Notes: a model not told the origin generated them from the sequence alone. Shown: positions 1-5,646, numbered from the stretch's first letter. The stretch is 5,908 bases of DNA from Candidatus Atribacter fermentans (GCA_012517485.1 JAAYUT010000534.1:1-5908), one strand, 5' to 3'. Numbers and translations: made by a program.

Positions 1-36
1 AAACTATCCATGGTTTGCAGTTTAAGGGAAAACCGG

Positions 37-1170
37 ATGAATAAAAAAACCATTCCCGCCATTATTTTCTATATATTTTGTTTTTTTCTCTTTTATTTCT
101 TTACTCTTTTAGCGCGTCAAAAAGGTTTGATATCGTCCGAAATTGATTTTTATAGCAACCGGGCGCAAATCTTTTTTTCTTCTCAGTCCGAACAACCGAA
201 AATTATCTTTCTTTCCTATCCTTTCTTGCCTTTTCTCTTTGCTTTGGTTGGTTATCTGCCAGGTCTCATTCCTCCAGTAATTGGAACCTTTTCAACCTGG
301 TTATTGTTCAAAATAATCACTCAAAAAAACCTACCACCTATTTTTATAATCTTAATTATTACTTCTCCATTTTTTCTTTTATCTCTTTCTTCCCCTTCAT
401 TCTTCTTATTGGCACTTTTCATTCTTATTACCATTGTCAATATTGTTCAATATCATGAAACTCAATCAATTTACTTTTTCTTTCTCGCAGGAATGAGCCT
501 CGGAGTAGGAATCTTAACTCAAATATCCTTTCTTTGGGTTGTTATTCCGGTGATTATTTTCCAATGGTTTTTTTTCCATGATCCGCTTCAAAGAAAAACG
601 TCTCTTTTTCTGGTATCACTCTTCCCTCCAACTTTTTTCTTTGTTACCATCCTCTTTTTTAATTGGGTTTTTTCTGGCAATCCCTTTTTATTTCTTCGCA
701 CTTCTTCATTGAACCTGAAATATTTATTTCCAGAATTTCTAACCTCATCTTCTTATAATTTTCCCAGGTTTTTTGCCAAAATTTGGTTTATTTATCCTTT
801 TCTTGGAATGCTCTTTTTTCAAGGAAAAGTTAGAATCTTTTGGACAGTTAGCGCTATTATTCTCTCTTTCGTTCTTTTTCAAAACCAGCTTCTTTTCCTT
901 CCAATTAGTTTTTTGACCACAATCGGTCTCCTTCTTTGGAACAAAAAAAGTAGTTATCAGCTTTTAATTGGCATTGTTATATTCCTTTTGACTTCGGTTT
1001 TGGGATGGTATTTCTTTTTAAACCATCAGGACCCCTATTTCTCAGCTTTCGGTTTATTCCATAAAAGCCAAATTTCTAATCAACAAATAACGGAAAAAAA
1101 TGCCCATTCAGATTCCTTATCTATCATCTATTTAAACCAAGGTACTTTTCAATCTTCAAACCATGAATGA
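37..1170 (+). CDS. Polytopic membrane protein, possibly a GT-C-fold glycosyltransferase
   Basis: Encodes about 377 residues, mostly Phe/Leu/Ile-rich membrane segments. I count roughly 10 to 12 helices, the first at about residues 6-26 and the last at about 309-327, then a polar tail of about 50 residues. The first outer loop carries an acidic SEIDFYSNRA stretch (residues 33-43), and a GNPF motif follows a helix near residue 214. Both recall GT-C enzymes (ArnT/PMT-like), which move sugars from polyprenyl-phosphate donors outside the membrane; this is an inference from layout, not a firm family match. I chose the ATG at 37 because AAGGG (24-28) lies 8 bases upstream. The in-frame ATG at 10 has no visible ribosome site and adds a polar MVCSLRENR leader. 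The gene converges with the ABC ATPase gene. It could instead be an uncharacterised transporter or polymerase. Confidence 0.8.
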   Translation: MNKKTIPAIIFYIFCFFLFYFFTLLARQKGLISSEIDFYSNRAQIFFSSQSEQPKIIFLSYPFLPFLFALVGYLPGLIPPVIGTFSTWLLFKIITQKNLPPIFIILIITSPFFLLSLSSPSFFLLALFILITIVNIVQYHETQSIYFFFLAGMSLGVGILTQISFLWVVIPVIIFQWFFFHDPLQRKTSLFLVSLFPPTFFFVTILFFNWVFSGNPFLFLRTSSLNLKYLFPEFLTSSSYNFPRFFAKIWFIYPFLGMLFFQGKVRIFWTVSAIILSFVLFQNQLLFLPISFLTTIGLLLWNKKSSYQLLIGIVIFLLTSVLGWYFFLNHQDPYFSAFGLFHKSQISNQQITEKNAHSDSLSIIYLNQGTFQSSNHE

Positions 1171-1194
1171 TCTTTTTGAAAATGTGTAAAAATT

Positions 1195-1220
1195 AAGAAG
1201 TATTTAAACATAAACTTTTT
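1195..1220. terminator. Weak bidirectional terminator-like hairpin between convergent genes
   Basis: AAGAAGT (1195-1201) pairs with ACTTTTT (1214-1220) through one G-U pair around a 12-base loop. On the minus strand the stem is followed by AATTTTT, so it could end the ABC ATPase transcript. On the plus strand the six T bases at 1216-1221 mostly lie inside the stem. The stem has only one G-C pair, so this is a weak call based mainly on its place between two converging genes. Confidence 0.3.
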
Positions 1221-1226
1221 TACCTA

Positions 1227-1964
1227 TTAAGAAACTGATAATATATGCTTTAATTGTTCAATCGCTTGTATCGGTTTTTCGATTAATTCGTCTCCAACCA
1301 ATTTCCCATCAAGAAAATGAAAAATCCGCTTGGCATGATTTGCAATATCTCTTTCATGAGTAACGAGAATAATCGTTTTACCTTGTTCATTTAAATTCTG
1401 AAATATTTGCATTACTTCTTCGCCTGATTTGCTATCAAGATTTCCCGTTGGTTCATCCGCCAAGAGAATACTTGGATTATTGACCAATGCTCGAGCAATA
1501 CCCACCCGTTGAGATTCTCCTCCTGAAAGTTGGTTCGGCCGATGGAATAATCGATTTTCCAATCCAACTTGGATAAGAGAATTTTTGACAATTATTTTCC
1601 TTTGAGAGCGAGAGATTCCTGCATAAATCAATGGGAGTTCAACATTTTGAAAGGCATTAAGGCGTGGCAAAAGGTTATAAGTCTGAAAAACGAATCCAAT
1701 TTTTTTGTTTCGTATGTCAGCCAGAATATTTTCTTTTAATCGTGATACTTCTTGACCATCAAGATAATAACTTCCGTTGGTTGCTCGGTCCAAACATCCA
1801 AGAATATACATTAAGGTTGATTTTCCTGAACCAGATGGTCCCATAACTGCGATAAATTCATTTTTATTAACTTGAAAACTCACATCTTTGAGAGCAATCA
1901 CCTCAACCGATCCAGTTCGATATACCTTGGTTAATCCTGAAACTGTTATTATTGGTCTCTCAAT
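1227..1964 (-). CDS. ABC transporter ATP-binding protein, MacB/LolD type, with likely ATT start
   Basis: Cytoplasmic ATPase that would power a FtsX-like (MacB/LolD class) membrane partner. With the ATT start at 1964-1962 it has 245 residues, normal for the family. Visible in order are: LTKVYRTG with the A-loop Tyr at about 15; Walker A GPSGSGKST (42-50); Q-loop Gln94 in VFQTYNLLP; signature LSGGES (146-151); Walker B ILLADEP with catalytic Glu171; D-loop GNLDS; and H-loop His203 in VTHERD. All catalytic residues are intact. A GTG at 1901-1899 gives 224 residues but loses the A-loop and first beta strand and has no spaced ribosome site. The ATT follows a perfect AAAGGAGG by 8 bases. No permease gene is present; the upstream partner on this strand is an FMN-binding protein 118 bases away. 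Family call is firm, start less so, substrate unknown. Confidence 0.93.
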   Translation of the reverse strand: MERPIITVSGLTKVYRTGSVEVIALKDVSFQVNKNEFIAVMGPSGSGKSTLMYILGCLDRATNGSYYLDGQEVSRLKENILADIRNKKIGFVFQTYNLLPRLNAFQNVELPLIYAGISRSQRKIIVKNSLIQVGLENRLFHRPNQLSGGESQRVGIARALVNNPSILLADEPTGNLDSKSGEEVMQIFQNLNEQGKTIILVTHERDIANHAKRIFHFLDGKLVGDELIEKPIQAIEQLKHILSVS

Positions 1965-1972
1965 CTTTCCCT

Positions 1973-1980
1973 CCTCCTTT
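1973..1980 (-). promoter_or_regulatory. Ribosome binding site that decides the ABC ATPase start
   Basis: On the minus strand AAAGGAGG is a full match to the anti-Shine-Dalgarno end of 16S rRNA. Eight bases separate it from ATT at 1964-1962, which is in frame with the conserved N-terminus ERPIITVSGLTKVYRTG. The overlapping TTG is out of frame and meets a stop within five codons. An in-frame TAG lies upstream of the site, so no earlier start exists. Confidence 0.75.
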
Positions 1981-2082
1981 CTTATCTATAAAGACCTTTC
2001 GGTTTTCATGCTGATCTTTTTTTTCTAAAGTTTTTTTCCTCTCCTCCCCTCACTTCATCCCTCGGTTCTTTTTGTGCCCGAT

Positions 2083-2478
2083 CTACTCAATCCCTTTTCT
2101 GAGAGCGTTTTCTATTGATTTCAAATAGGCTTTGGTGTTGATCGTTGCCTGAGAAATAGCATCAATATTTAAACTTTGTTTTTCCTTTACACTCTCAATT
2201 AGTTTTTGGGTCACCTCGGTCAAAGGGATCCTAACATCTTGAATAACTTTTATATCCGTTATTTTATGACCTTCTACCAAAACTTCCACTGAGTTAGTCC
2301 ACCTATTTCCTCTAAACTCACCGGTATATACTCCGTCTTTAACCTGAGATAAATCAATATCAGTAATAGCCATTTCTTTTATCTCTTGCATACCAGCTAA
2401 TAGAAAATAAAACATCCCGATAATTATGACGCCAATTATAATACTGATTATAAGGATCCATTTCTTCCACTTTTTCAA
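2083..2478 (-). CDS. Membrane-anchored FMN-binding domain protein
   Basis: 131 residues. A Lys/Trp-rich N-terminus and one hydrophobic helix (about 8-28) would anchor it with the rest outside the membrane. Residues about 46-129 resemble the FMN-binding domain (PF04205) found in NqrC/RnfG and extracellular electron-transfer proteins: KDGVYTGEFRG, then EVLVEGHKITDIKVI, then DAISQATINT (106-115). In this family the last Thr of a Dxx[ST]gA[TS] motif (here Thr112) carries FMN through a phosphoester bond made by a flavin transferase. The usual Gly is Gln110 here. Start is TTG (2478-2476), preceded by GGAGGG at 8 bases. It is the first gene of a likely pair with the ABC ATPase, 118 bases downstream. 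No Rnf or Nqr subunits and no flavin transferase (ApbE) are visible. The domain call is good; redox partner and role are unknown. Confidence 0.85.
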   Translation of the reverse strand: MKKWKKWILIISIIIGVIIIGMFYFLLAGMQEIKEMAITDIDLSQVKDGVYTGEFRGNRWTNSVEVLVEGHKITDIKVIQDVRIPLTEVTQKLIESVKEKQSLNIDAISQATINTKAYLKSIENALRKGIE

Positions 2479-2575
2479 TCAAGCTTCCCTCCATTTTGAC
2501 ATTTCAATTTAATTTAATGGTATCACTTTTCACCCATTTTGAACATTTATTGAATAAAAACGAAAAAAATTAAAA

Positions 2576-2609
2576 GGTTTTTTTATAATTAAAAGAAAAG
2601 AAAAAAACC
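2576..2609. repeat. Inverted repeat, 9-base arms
   Basis: GGTTTTTTT (2576-2584) is the exact reverse complement of AAAAAAACC (2601-2609), with a 16-base AT-rich loop. It lies about 100 bases upstream of the FMN-binding gene and directly beside the next inverted repeat. Low complexity makes chance occurrence possible. Confidence 0.4.
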
Positions 2610-2611
2610 AT

Positions 2612-2672
2612 AGAAGAGTTCTCCATTAATCCCAGCGTAATAATTATCCGTAGGATTAAAATTGACTCTTCT
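2612..2672. repeat. 61-base interrupted palindrome
   Basis: Outer arms AGAAGAGT (2612-2619) and ACTCTTCT (2665-2672) are exact reverse complements. Inner arms TTAATCC (2626-2632) and GGATTAA (2653-2659) also match exactly. Unequal internal bulges (6 and 5 bases) separate outer from inner arms, and the 20-base centre is AT-rich. Fifteen paired bases in this order are unlikely by chance. It may be a small palindromic mobile repeat remnant or a large operator or RNA hairpin in the upstream region of the FMN-binding gene. Confidence 0.55.
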
Positions 2673-2729
2673 CGAAAATACCGGAACGATTTTTTATATA
2701 AACTCATTATGAGCTACAAACCAGGTTCT

Positions 2730-2783
2730 CATTCCGGGCTTTCACCCTCAACCTCACCTTCTCACATCGAGGGAAAAGGAATG
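2730..2783. repeat. Decayed palindromic intergenic repeat (CCCTC/GAGGG type)
   Basis: CATTCC (2730-2735) pairs with GGAATG (2778-2783), and CCCTC (2745-2749) with GAGGG (2769-2773). The strand TTCACCCTCAACCTCACC followed by TCGAGGG resembles the CCCTCACCC...GAGGG hairpin repeats scattered between genes in many bacteria, with several arms no longer matching. Called as a decayed copy by resemblance only. Confidence 0.45.
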
Positions 2784-2789
2784 CAAAAA

Positions 2790-2825
2790 CGTCATTGCGA
2801 GAAGTGCAGCGATTTGGTAGTCTTA
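2790..2825. repeat. Remnant of a GTCATTGCGAG-type dispersed repeat
   Basis: The stretch begins CGTCATTGCGAGAAG and continues with GCAGCGAT. This resembles the widespread intergenic repeat family starting GTCATTGCGAGG and continuing with AGCGAAGCGA-like bases in diverse bacteria. The 3' half, normally GCAATCTC-like, is eroded here. It sits 6 bases from the preceding palindromic remnant, consistent with a cluster of repeats. Confidence 0.45.
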
Positions 2826-2948
2826 TGTTTTACAACTCAATTTATCAATCTTATCTGCTTCCTTTAGCCTCTACTAAACCATCTAAATATTAAAGGAATA
2901 ATTATTACATTTAGGTTGTTTTTTTAAATAAATAGTTCAGTATATAAA

Positions 2949-2997
2949 AGGAATTCTCTATTGTGGTTTTTCACAAAAAAACTCAAAAATAATTCCT
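2949..2997. repeat. Nested inverted repeat upstream of the M50 protease
   Basis: Outer arms AGGAATT (2949-2955) and AATTCCT (2991-2997) are exact reverse complements. Inside, TTGTG (2961-2965) pairs with CACAA (2972-2976) around a GTTTTT loop. It lies 3 bases after a TATATA box-like sequence (2941-2946) and about 120 bases before the protease start. It could be an operator or leader structure, or just AT-rich coincidence. Confidence 0.3.
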
Positions 2998-3031
2998 GCA
3001 ACCATCTAAAAACAGAATCTCTTCTTAATTC

Positions 3032-3061
3032 TTGGCTTTTTTCTCTTTAATAGTTTACGAT
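3032..3061 (+). promoter_or_regulatory. Candidate sigma-70-type promoter for the M50 protease
   Basis: TTGGCT (3032-3037) and TACGAT (3056-3061) each match four of six consensus bases with an 18-base spacer, giving a leader of about 50 bases. An alternative further upstream is TTGTTT (2916-2921) with TATATA (2941-2946), but its 19-base spacer is long. Neither is strong. Confidence 0.3.
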
Positions 3062-3116
3062 GAACATAGAAAGGTAGTTAATTTTCATCAATCCCTTTTT
3101 AAATGAGGTGATTGCA

Positions 3117-4253
3117 ATGTTCGGTAAGTCTCTGTCGATATTCAAAATATTCGGATTTGAAATAAAAATTGACCCTAGTTGGATAATCGTTCTTTTTCTC
3201 ATGATTTGGTCATTGTCGATGGGAGTATTCCCCCAATATTATCAGGGATTGTCTTCGGTAACTTACTTGTGGATGGGCATATTCGGAGCAATCGGGTTAT
3301 TCGTCTCAATAGTCATTCATGAGCTTTTTCATTCCTTGATTGCCCGGCGTTTCGGATTACCCATTCGTGGGATTACCCTGTTTATGTTTGGTGGTGTTGC
3401 CGAAATGACCGAGGAACCATCCAACGCAAAAACTGAATTTTATATGGCATTAGCTGGTCCCGTAACGAGTATTAGCCTTGGTTTTATTTTCTACAGTACC
3501 TATTTAATCTTAAGAAGACTTGATGTATCATTGGGAATCACTGGAATTTTTGGATACTTAGGAATAATTAATTGGGCTCTAGCCGGTTTTAATCTTATTC
3601 CTGCTTTTCCTTTGGATGGTGGTCGGATTCTTCGTTCAATCCTCTGGTGGAGAAAAAAAGATTTACGCTGGGCAACTCGAATTGCTTCTCGAATGGGGGA
3701 AATATTCGGTTTTATTCTTATTTTCCTTGGTGTTTTTAGTATTTTTCGAGGGTCCTTAATTGGTGGCATCTGGTTATTTTTAATTGGGATGTTTCTTCAA
3801 AATGCATCTCAGGTATCAATGCAAAGGTTAATGATTTCGAAAGCCCTTGAGGGTGAGACTGTTCGTCGATTCATGAAACCTGATCCAATCACCATACCTG
3901 ATACCTTGACCCTTAAAGAAGCCGTTGAGGATTATGTTTACCGTTATCATTATAAAATGTTTCCAGTTGTTCGGAATAGTAAATTAGTTGGATGTTTAAC
4001 GACCCGGGACATTAAAGAAATTCCCAAGGAAAAATGGAACACTCAAACAGCCGGAGAAGTTGCTAAATCTTGTTCAATTGATAATACAATCCACCCCGAT
4101 GCCGATGCCACTCAAGCACTATCATTAATGAACCGAACGGGGAATAGCCGCCTAATGGTTGTTGAAAATGATCAATTGATAGGAGTCATCACCCTGAAAG
4201 ATCTTCTCCAATTTTTCTCCTTAAAAATGGAATTAGAAGGAGATAAATTTTAA
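3117..4253 (+). CDS. M50 site-2 protease with two C-terminal CBS domains
   Basis: 378 residues. An intramembrane zinc metalloprotease cuts membrane-embedded substrates such as anti-sigma factors. The zinc site is visible: HELFH (68-72) gives His68, Glu69 and His72, and FPLDGGR (164-170) gives the third ligand Asp167, preceded by the family-typical FNLIPAF. About six membrane segments span residues 20-230. Two CBS repeats follow at about 245-300 and 310-368, each with an LVG/LIG...T-[TL]-[RK]-D core, probably sensing adenine nucleotides. The layout matches the CBS-bearing S2P group typified by Methanocaldococcus MJ0392. It has no PDZ domain, unlike RseP. I chose ATG at 3117 because GAGGTG (3105-3110) lies 6 bases upstream; the GTG at 3108 is inside that ribosome site. 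No substrate gene is adjacent, and it is probably monocistronic. Confidence 0.95.
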   Translation: MFGKSLSIFKIFGFEIKIDPSWIIVLFLMIWSLSMGVFPQYYQGLSSVTYLWMGIFGAIGLFVSIVIHELFHSLIARRFGLPIRGITLFMFGGVAEMTEEPSNAKTEFYMALAGPVTSISLGFIFYSTYLILRRLDVSLGITGIFGYLGIINWALAGFNLIPAFPLDGGRILRSILWWRKKDLRWATRIASRMGEIFGFILIFLGVFSIFRGSLIGGIWLFLIGMFLQNASQVSMQRLMISKALEGETVRRFMKPDPITIPDTLTLKEAVEDYVYRYHYKMFPVVRNSKLVGCLTTRDIKEIPKEKWNTQTAGEVAKSCSIDNTIHPDADATQALSLMNRTGNSRLMVVENDQLIGVITLKDLLQFFSLKMELEGDKF

Positions 4254-4593
4254 TAAGAGGTAAATGGAAAAAAAGTAATTGATAATCAATAATTGCTAAT
4301 CATATCACTTCTGCAACACAAGATGAGGATGAAAATGCTTTATAAAACTTCGTTGAGAGGAGTCCAATGCTCTTTGCTTTGACGATGTGAAAATCTCATT
4401 CTTACGAAAATTAAAGAAGAATAAATTAAAAAAGATGAGATCCTCACGGCTTCAAAAATGAAGCCTCAGGATGACGCCTTCGGTGTCAGATGAGATCCTC
4501 ACGGCTTCTGAATATGAAGACTTTAAATGATGATATTTTTTACTCGTTCCTGTATTTTTTTATTCAAGTAAGAGCTATTCTATTGTGGTACCT
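4254..4593. other. Intergenic region between convergent genes, with tandem repeats
   Basis: 340 bases separate the convergent protease and RidA genes. I see no gene. The first part is AT-rich and includes the palindrome ATTGATAATCAAT (4278-4290). The middle holds a tandem hairpin repeat (4433-4532). Near the RidA stop is an imperfect 7-base stem, 4571-4577 with 4589-4595, without a T-tract. The repeat hairpins may serve as the transcription barrier for both genes. Confidence 0.6.
4433..4532. repeat. Two-unit tandem hairpin repeat, second unit decayed
   Basis: A 21-base sequence with core TGAGATCCTCACGGCTTC occurs exactly at 4433-4453 and 4488-4508, 55 bases apart. In unit one GGCTTC (4448-4453) pairs with GAAGCC (4460-4465), extended by CCT/AGG (4442-4444 with 4468-4470). 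A second hairpin follows, GACGCC (4473-4478) with GGTGTC (4482-4487), one G-T pair. In unit two the right half is eroded: GAAGACTTTAAATGATG (4516-4532) keeps 11 of 17 bases of GAAGCCTCAGGATGACG, and four of six changes are G/C to A/T transitions. It resembles the GAGATCCTCACGGCTTC...CCTCAGGATGAC-type repeats found between genes in many genomes. Confidence 0.7.
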
Positions 4594-4974
4594 CTATTTT
4601 TTCGGAAAATAAGCAATCGCTTCGATCTCGATTAGAACCGGCGCGGGTAATTGGCTCACTTCAATGCAACTCCGGCAGGGATAGATATCTCTAAATTTCT
4701 TACTATATGCTTCATTCATTCTGGAAAAATTCTTCATATCAGTTAAGAAAACTGTGGTTTTCACAACATGACTTAAATTTGCCCCAGCTTTTGCGAGGAG
4801 AGCTTCAATTTTCTCCAAAACAAAGGTTGTTTGAGTTTCAATATCCTCTCCCACTACCTGTTTTGATTCATCAAGAGGGATCTGTCCTGAAACAAAAATA
4901 AAATCTCCAGCATACAAGGCACCAGAATACGGAATATTTTTTGGTCCAGCATCTACCACTTGAATACTATCCAT
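4594..4974 (-). CDS. RidA family enamine/imine deaminase
   Basis: 126 residues, normal for RidA (YjgF/YER057c/UK114). The trimeric cytoplasmic enzyme hydrolyses reactive enamines and imines, such as 2-aminoacrylate from PLP enzymes, to ketoacids and ammonia. Residues matching the E. coli RidA active site are present at a constant offset of about minus 4 at the C-terminal end: Arg101, Cys103 and Glu116 in RSCIEVSQLPAPVLIEIEAIA, with Tyr16 near the N-terminus. The VSGQIPLD segment (28-34) and an NFSRMNEAY-like helix are also typical. Start is ATG at 4974, with AAGGAG 8 bases upstream; the in-frame GTG at 4983 overlaps that site. It is the last gene of a minus-strand series after the permease and VOC genes, 157 bases downstream of VOC, so it may also have its own promoter. 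Some RidA relatives have other substrates, so the exact one is open. Confidence 0.95.
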   Translation of the reverse strand: MDSIQVVDAGPKNIPYSGALYAGDFIFVSGQIPLDESKQVVGEDIETQTTFVLEKIEALLAKAGANLSHVVKTTVFLTDMKNFSRMNEAYSKKFRDIYPCRSCIEVSQLPAPVLIEIEAIAYFPKK

Positions 4975-5050
4975 TTTTAGCACTCCTTTTTATGCTTTGG
5001 CTATCTTTTTTCCCGAATTCAATGACTTCGAGTTGCCGACTTTTATCGGG

Positions 5051-5079
5051 ATTCCAATTATTTCTGAAGCGTTTATCAA
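5051..5079 (-). promoter_or_regulatory. Candidate promoter for the RidA gene
   Basis: On the minus strand TTGATA (5079-5074, five of six consensus bases) and TGGAAT (5056-5051, four of six) are separated by 17 bases. They lie in the 157-base gap after the VOC gene, leaving a leader of about 70 bases. This would let RidA be expressed independently of the transporter genes. Confidence 0.35.
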
Positions 5080-5110
5080 CAATCTCAAACCAGAATTAAC
5101 CAAACTTTCA

Positions 5111-5141
5111 TTCAAAATAATCTAAATCAATTTATTTTGAA
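5111..5141 (-). promoter_or_regulatory. 10-base stem-loop overlapping the VOC stop codon
   Basis: TTATTTTGAA (5132-5141) and TTCAAAATAA (5111-5120) are exact reverse complements around an 11-base loop. On the minus-strand transcript the stem starts in the last VOC codons and includes the TAA stop (5134-5132). It has one G-C pair and no following T-tract, so it is more plausibly an RNA stability or processing element than a terminator. Confidence 0.4.
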
Positions 5142-5602
5142 ATAACCCTCTCAGGAGGTCTAATCTTTCCTCCATTACCAATTTCAATAACCATCCCATA
5201 ATACTTTAAAGTATCCAGGTAATAATATTCATCTTCATCAAACTTTCCGCTTTGAACAACGGATATCCCCTTTTTCTCGAATTCCTGAATTGCTTTTTGA
5301 CAATCTTTATAATAGTACTTGACGTGATGTAATCCCTCTCCTTTTTGTTCCAGGTACTCATCATAAATACTTCGACCAGTCAGAGGTTGGATGAGTTCAA
5401 CCTGAATTTGCCCTGGTGAGGCTATAGCTATGCGAAAATCATGGTTTGAGGGTTTTCCTCGTACCATTGATTCACGAAGCGCTGGGGGGGCAAAAGTATA
5501 TATTTCCCAGGGACTAACATTCATGGTCTCAATATAAAATTGAATAGCACCCTCTAAATCCTTCACCAAATACCCAATTTGAATTAATTCTCCGTCTTTC
5601 AT
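5132..5602 (-). CDS. VOC superfamily (glyoxalase/methylmalonyl-CoA epimerase-like) protein
   Basis: 156 residues, a typical length for two paired beta-alpha-beta-beta-beta modules. The N-terminal motif QIGYLVKDLEGAIQFYIET (8-26) and GLHHVKYYYKD (90-100) mark the two module starts, as in the glyoxalase-4 type (PF13669). By position, likely metal ligands are Gln8 (often His), Glu69 or Gln72 in VELIQP, His93 and Glu140 in MVIEIG. The family includes methylmalonyl-CoA epimerase, but the N-terminal Gln and lack of mutase neighbours argue against assigning that reaction. Start ATG has GGAGG 7 bases upstream. It lies 75 bases after the permease gene and before RidA, suggesting a role on an imported compound or its breakdown intermediate. 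Fold is confident, reaction unknown. Confidence 0.9.
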   Translation of the reverse strand: MKDGELIQIGYLVKDLEGAIQFYIETMNVSPWEIYTFAPPALRESMVRGKPSNHDFRIAIASPGQIQVELIQPLTGRSIYDEYLEQKGEGLHHVKYYYKDCQKAIQEFEKKGISVVQSGKFDEDEYYYLDTLKYYGMVIEIGNGGKIRPPERVISK

Positions 5603-5646
5603 GGTGTTCCCTCCCTATCATATCATCGCATACTCTAAAATTTCTA

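Larger units (their letters stand above)
2479..3116. other. Long divergent intergenic region with repeats, no credible gene
   Basis: About 640 bases separate the divergent FMN-binding and M50 protease genes. I see no open frame with a ribosome site and coding character. The region contains at least four inverted repeats (2576-2609, 2612-2672, 2730-2783, 2949-2997) and a stretch at 2790-2825 that resembles a dispersed intergenic repeat. Both genes must be promoted from here, but only a weak candidate for the protease is visible. No tRNA-like or other recognisable RNA was found by eye. Confidence 0.6.

Noticed and set aside
10..36. Earlier ATG at 10 for the first membrane protein
   Set aside because: No ribosome site upstream is visible, while the ATG at 37 has AAGGG at 8 bases and gives a typical Lys-rich start before the first helix.
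1..44. Possible C-terminal end of an upstream plus-strand gene (ending at the TAA at 23-25 or the TAA at 42-44)
   Set aside because: Two frames end close to the first gene's start and either could be a real gene tail, but 7 to 13 codons are too few to decide or annotate.
2709..2873. A plus-strand open frame of about 54 codons starting MSYKPGSHSG
   Set aside because: It lies over the two repeat remnants, has no ribosome site before its ATG, and its composition is that of translated repeat DNA.
3108..3116. GTG start at 3108 for the M50 protease
   Set aside because: The GTG is part of GAGGTG, which serves as the ribosome site for the ATG at 3117.
3500..3769. Minus-strand open frame inside the M50 protease gene
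   Set aside because: It is an antisense shadow of a well-conserved gene, Lys/Arg/Pro/Ile-rich with no family resemblance. The open frames at 1664-1846 (+) and 4707-4901 (+) were rejected for the same reason.
4433..4508. CRISPR array
   Set aside because: Only two copies, with internal hairpins and no cas genes; the pattern fits a dispersed intergenic repeat instead.
2957..4589. Shared 11-mer TCTATTGTGGT at 2957-2967 and 4579-4589
   Set aside because: Flanks do not match beyond it and the sites have different contexts; likely chance in AT-rich DNA.
5013..5051. CCCGA/TCGGG inverted repeat in the RidA leader as a riboswitch or terminator
   Set aside because: Only five paired bases around a long loop, without any conserved riboswitch features that I recognise.
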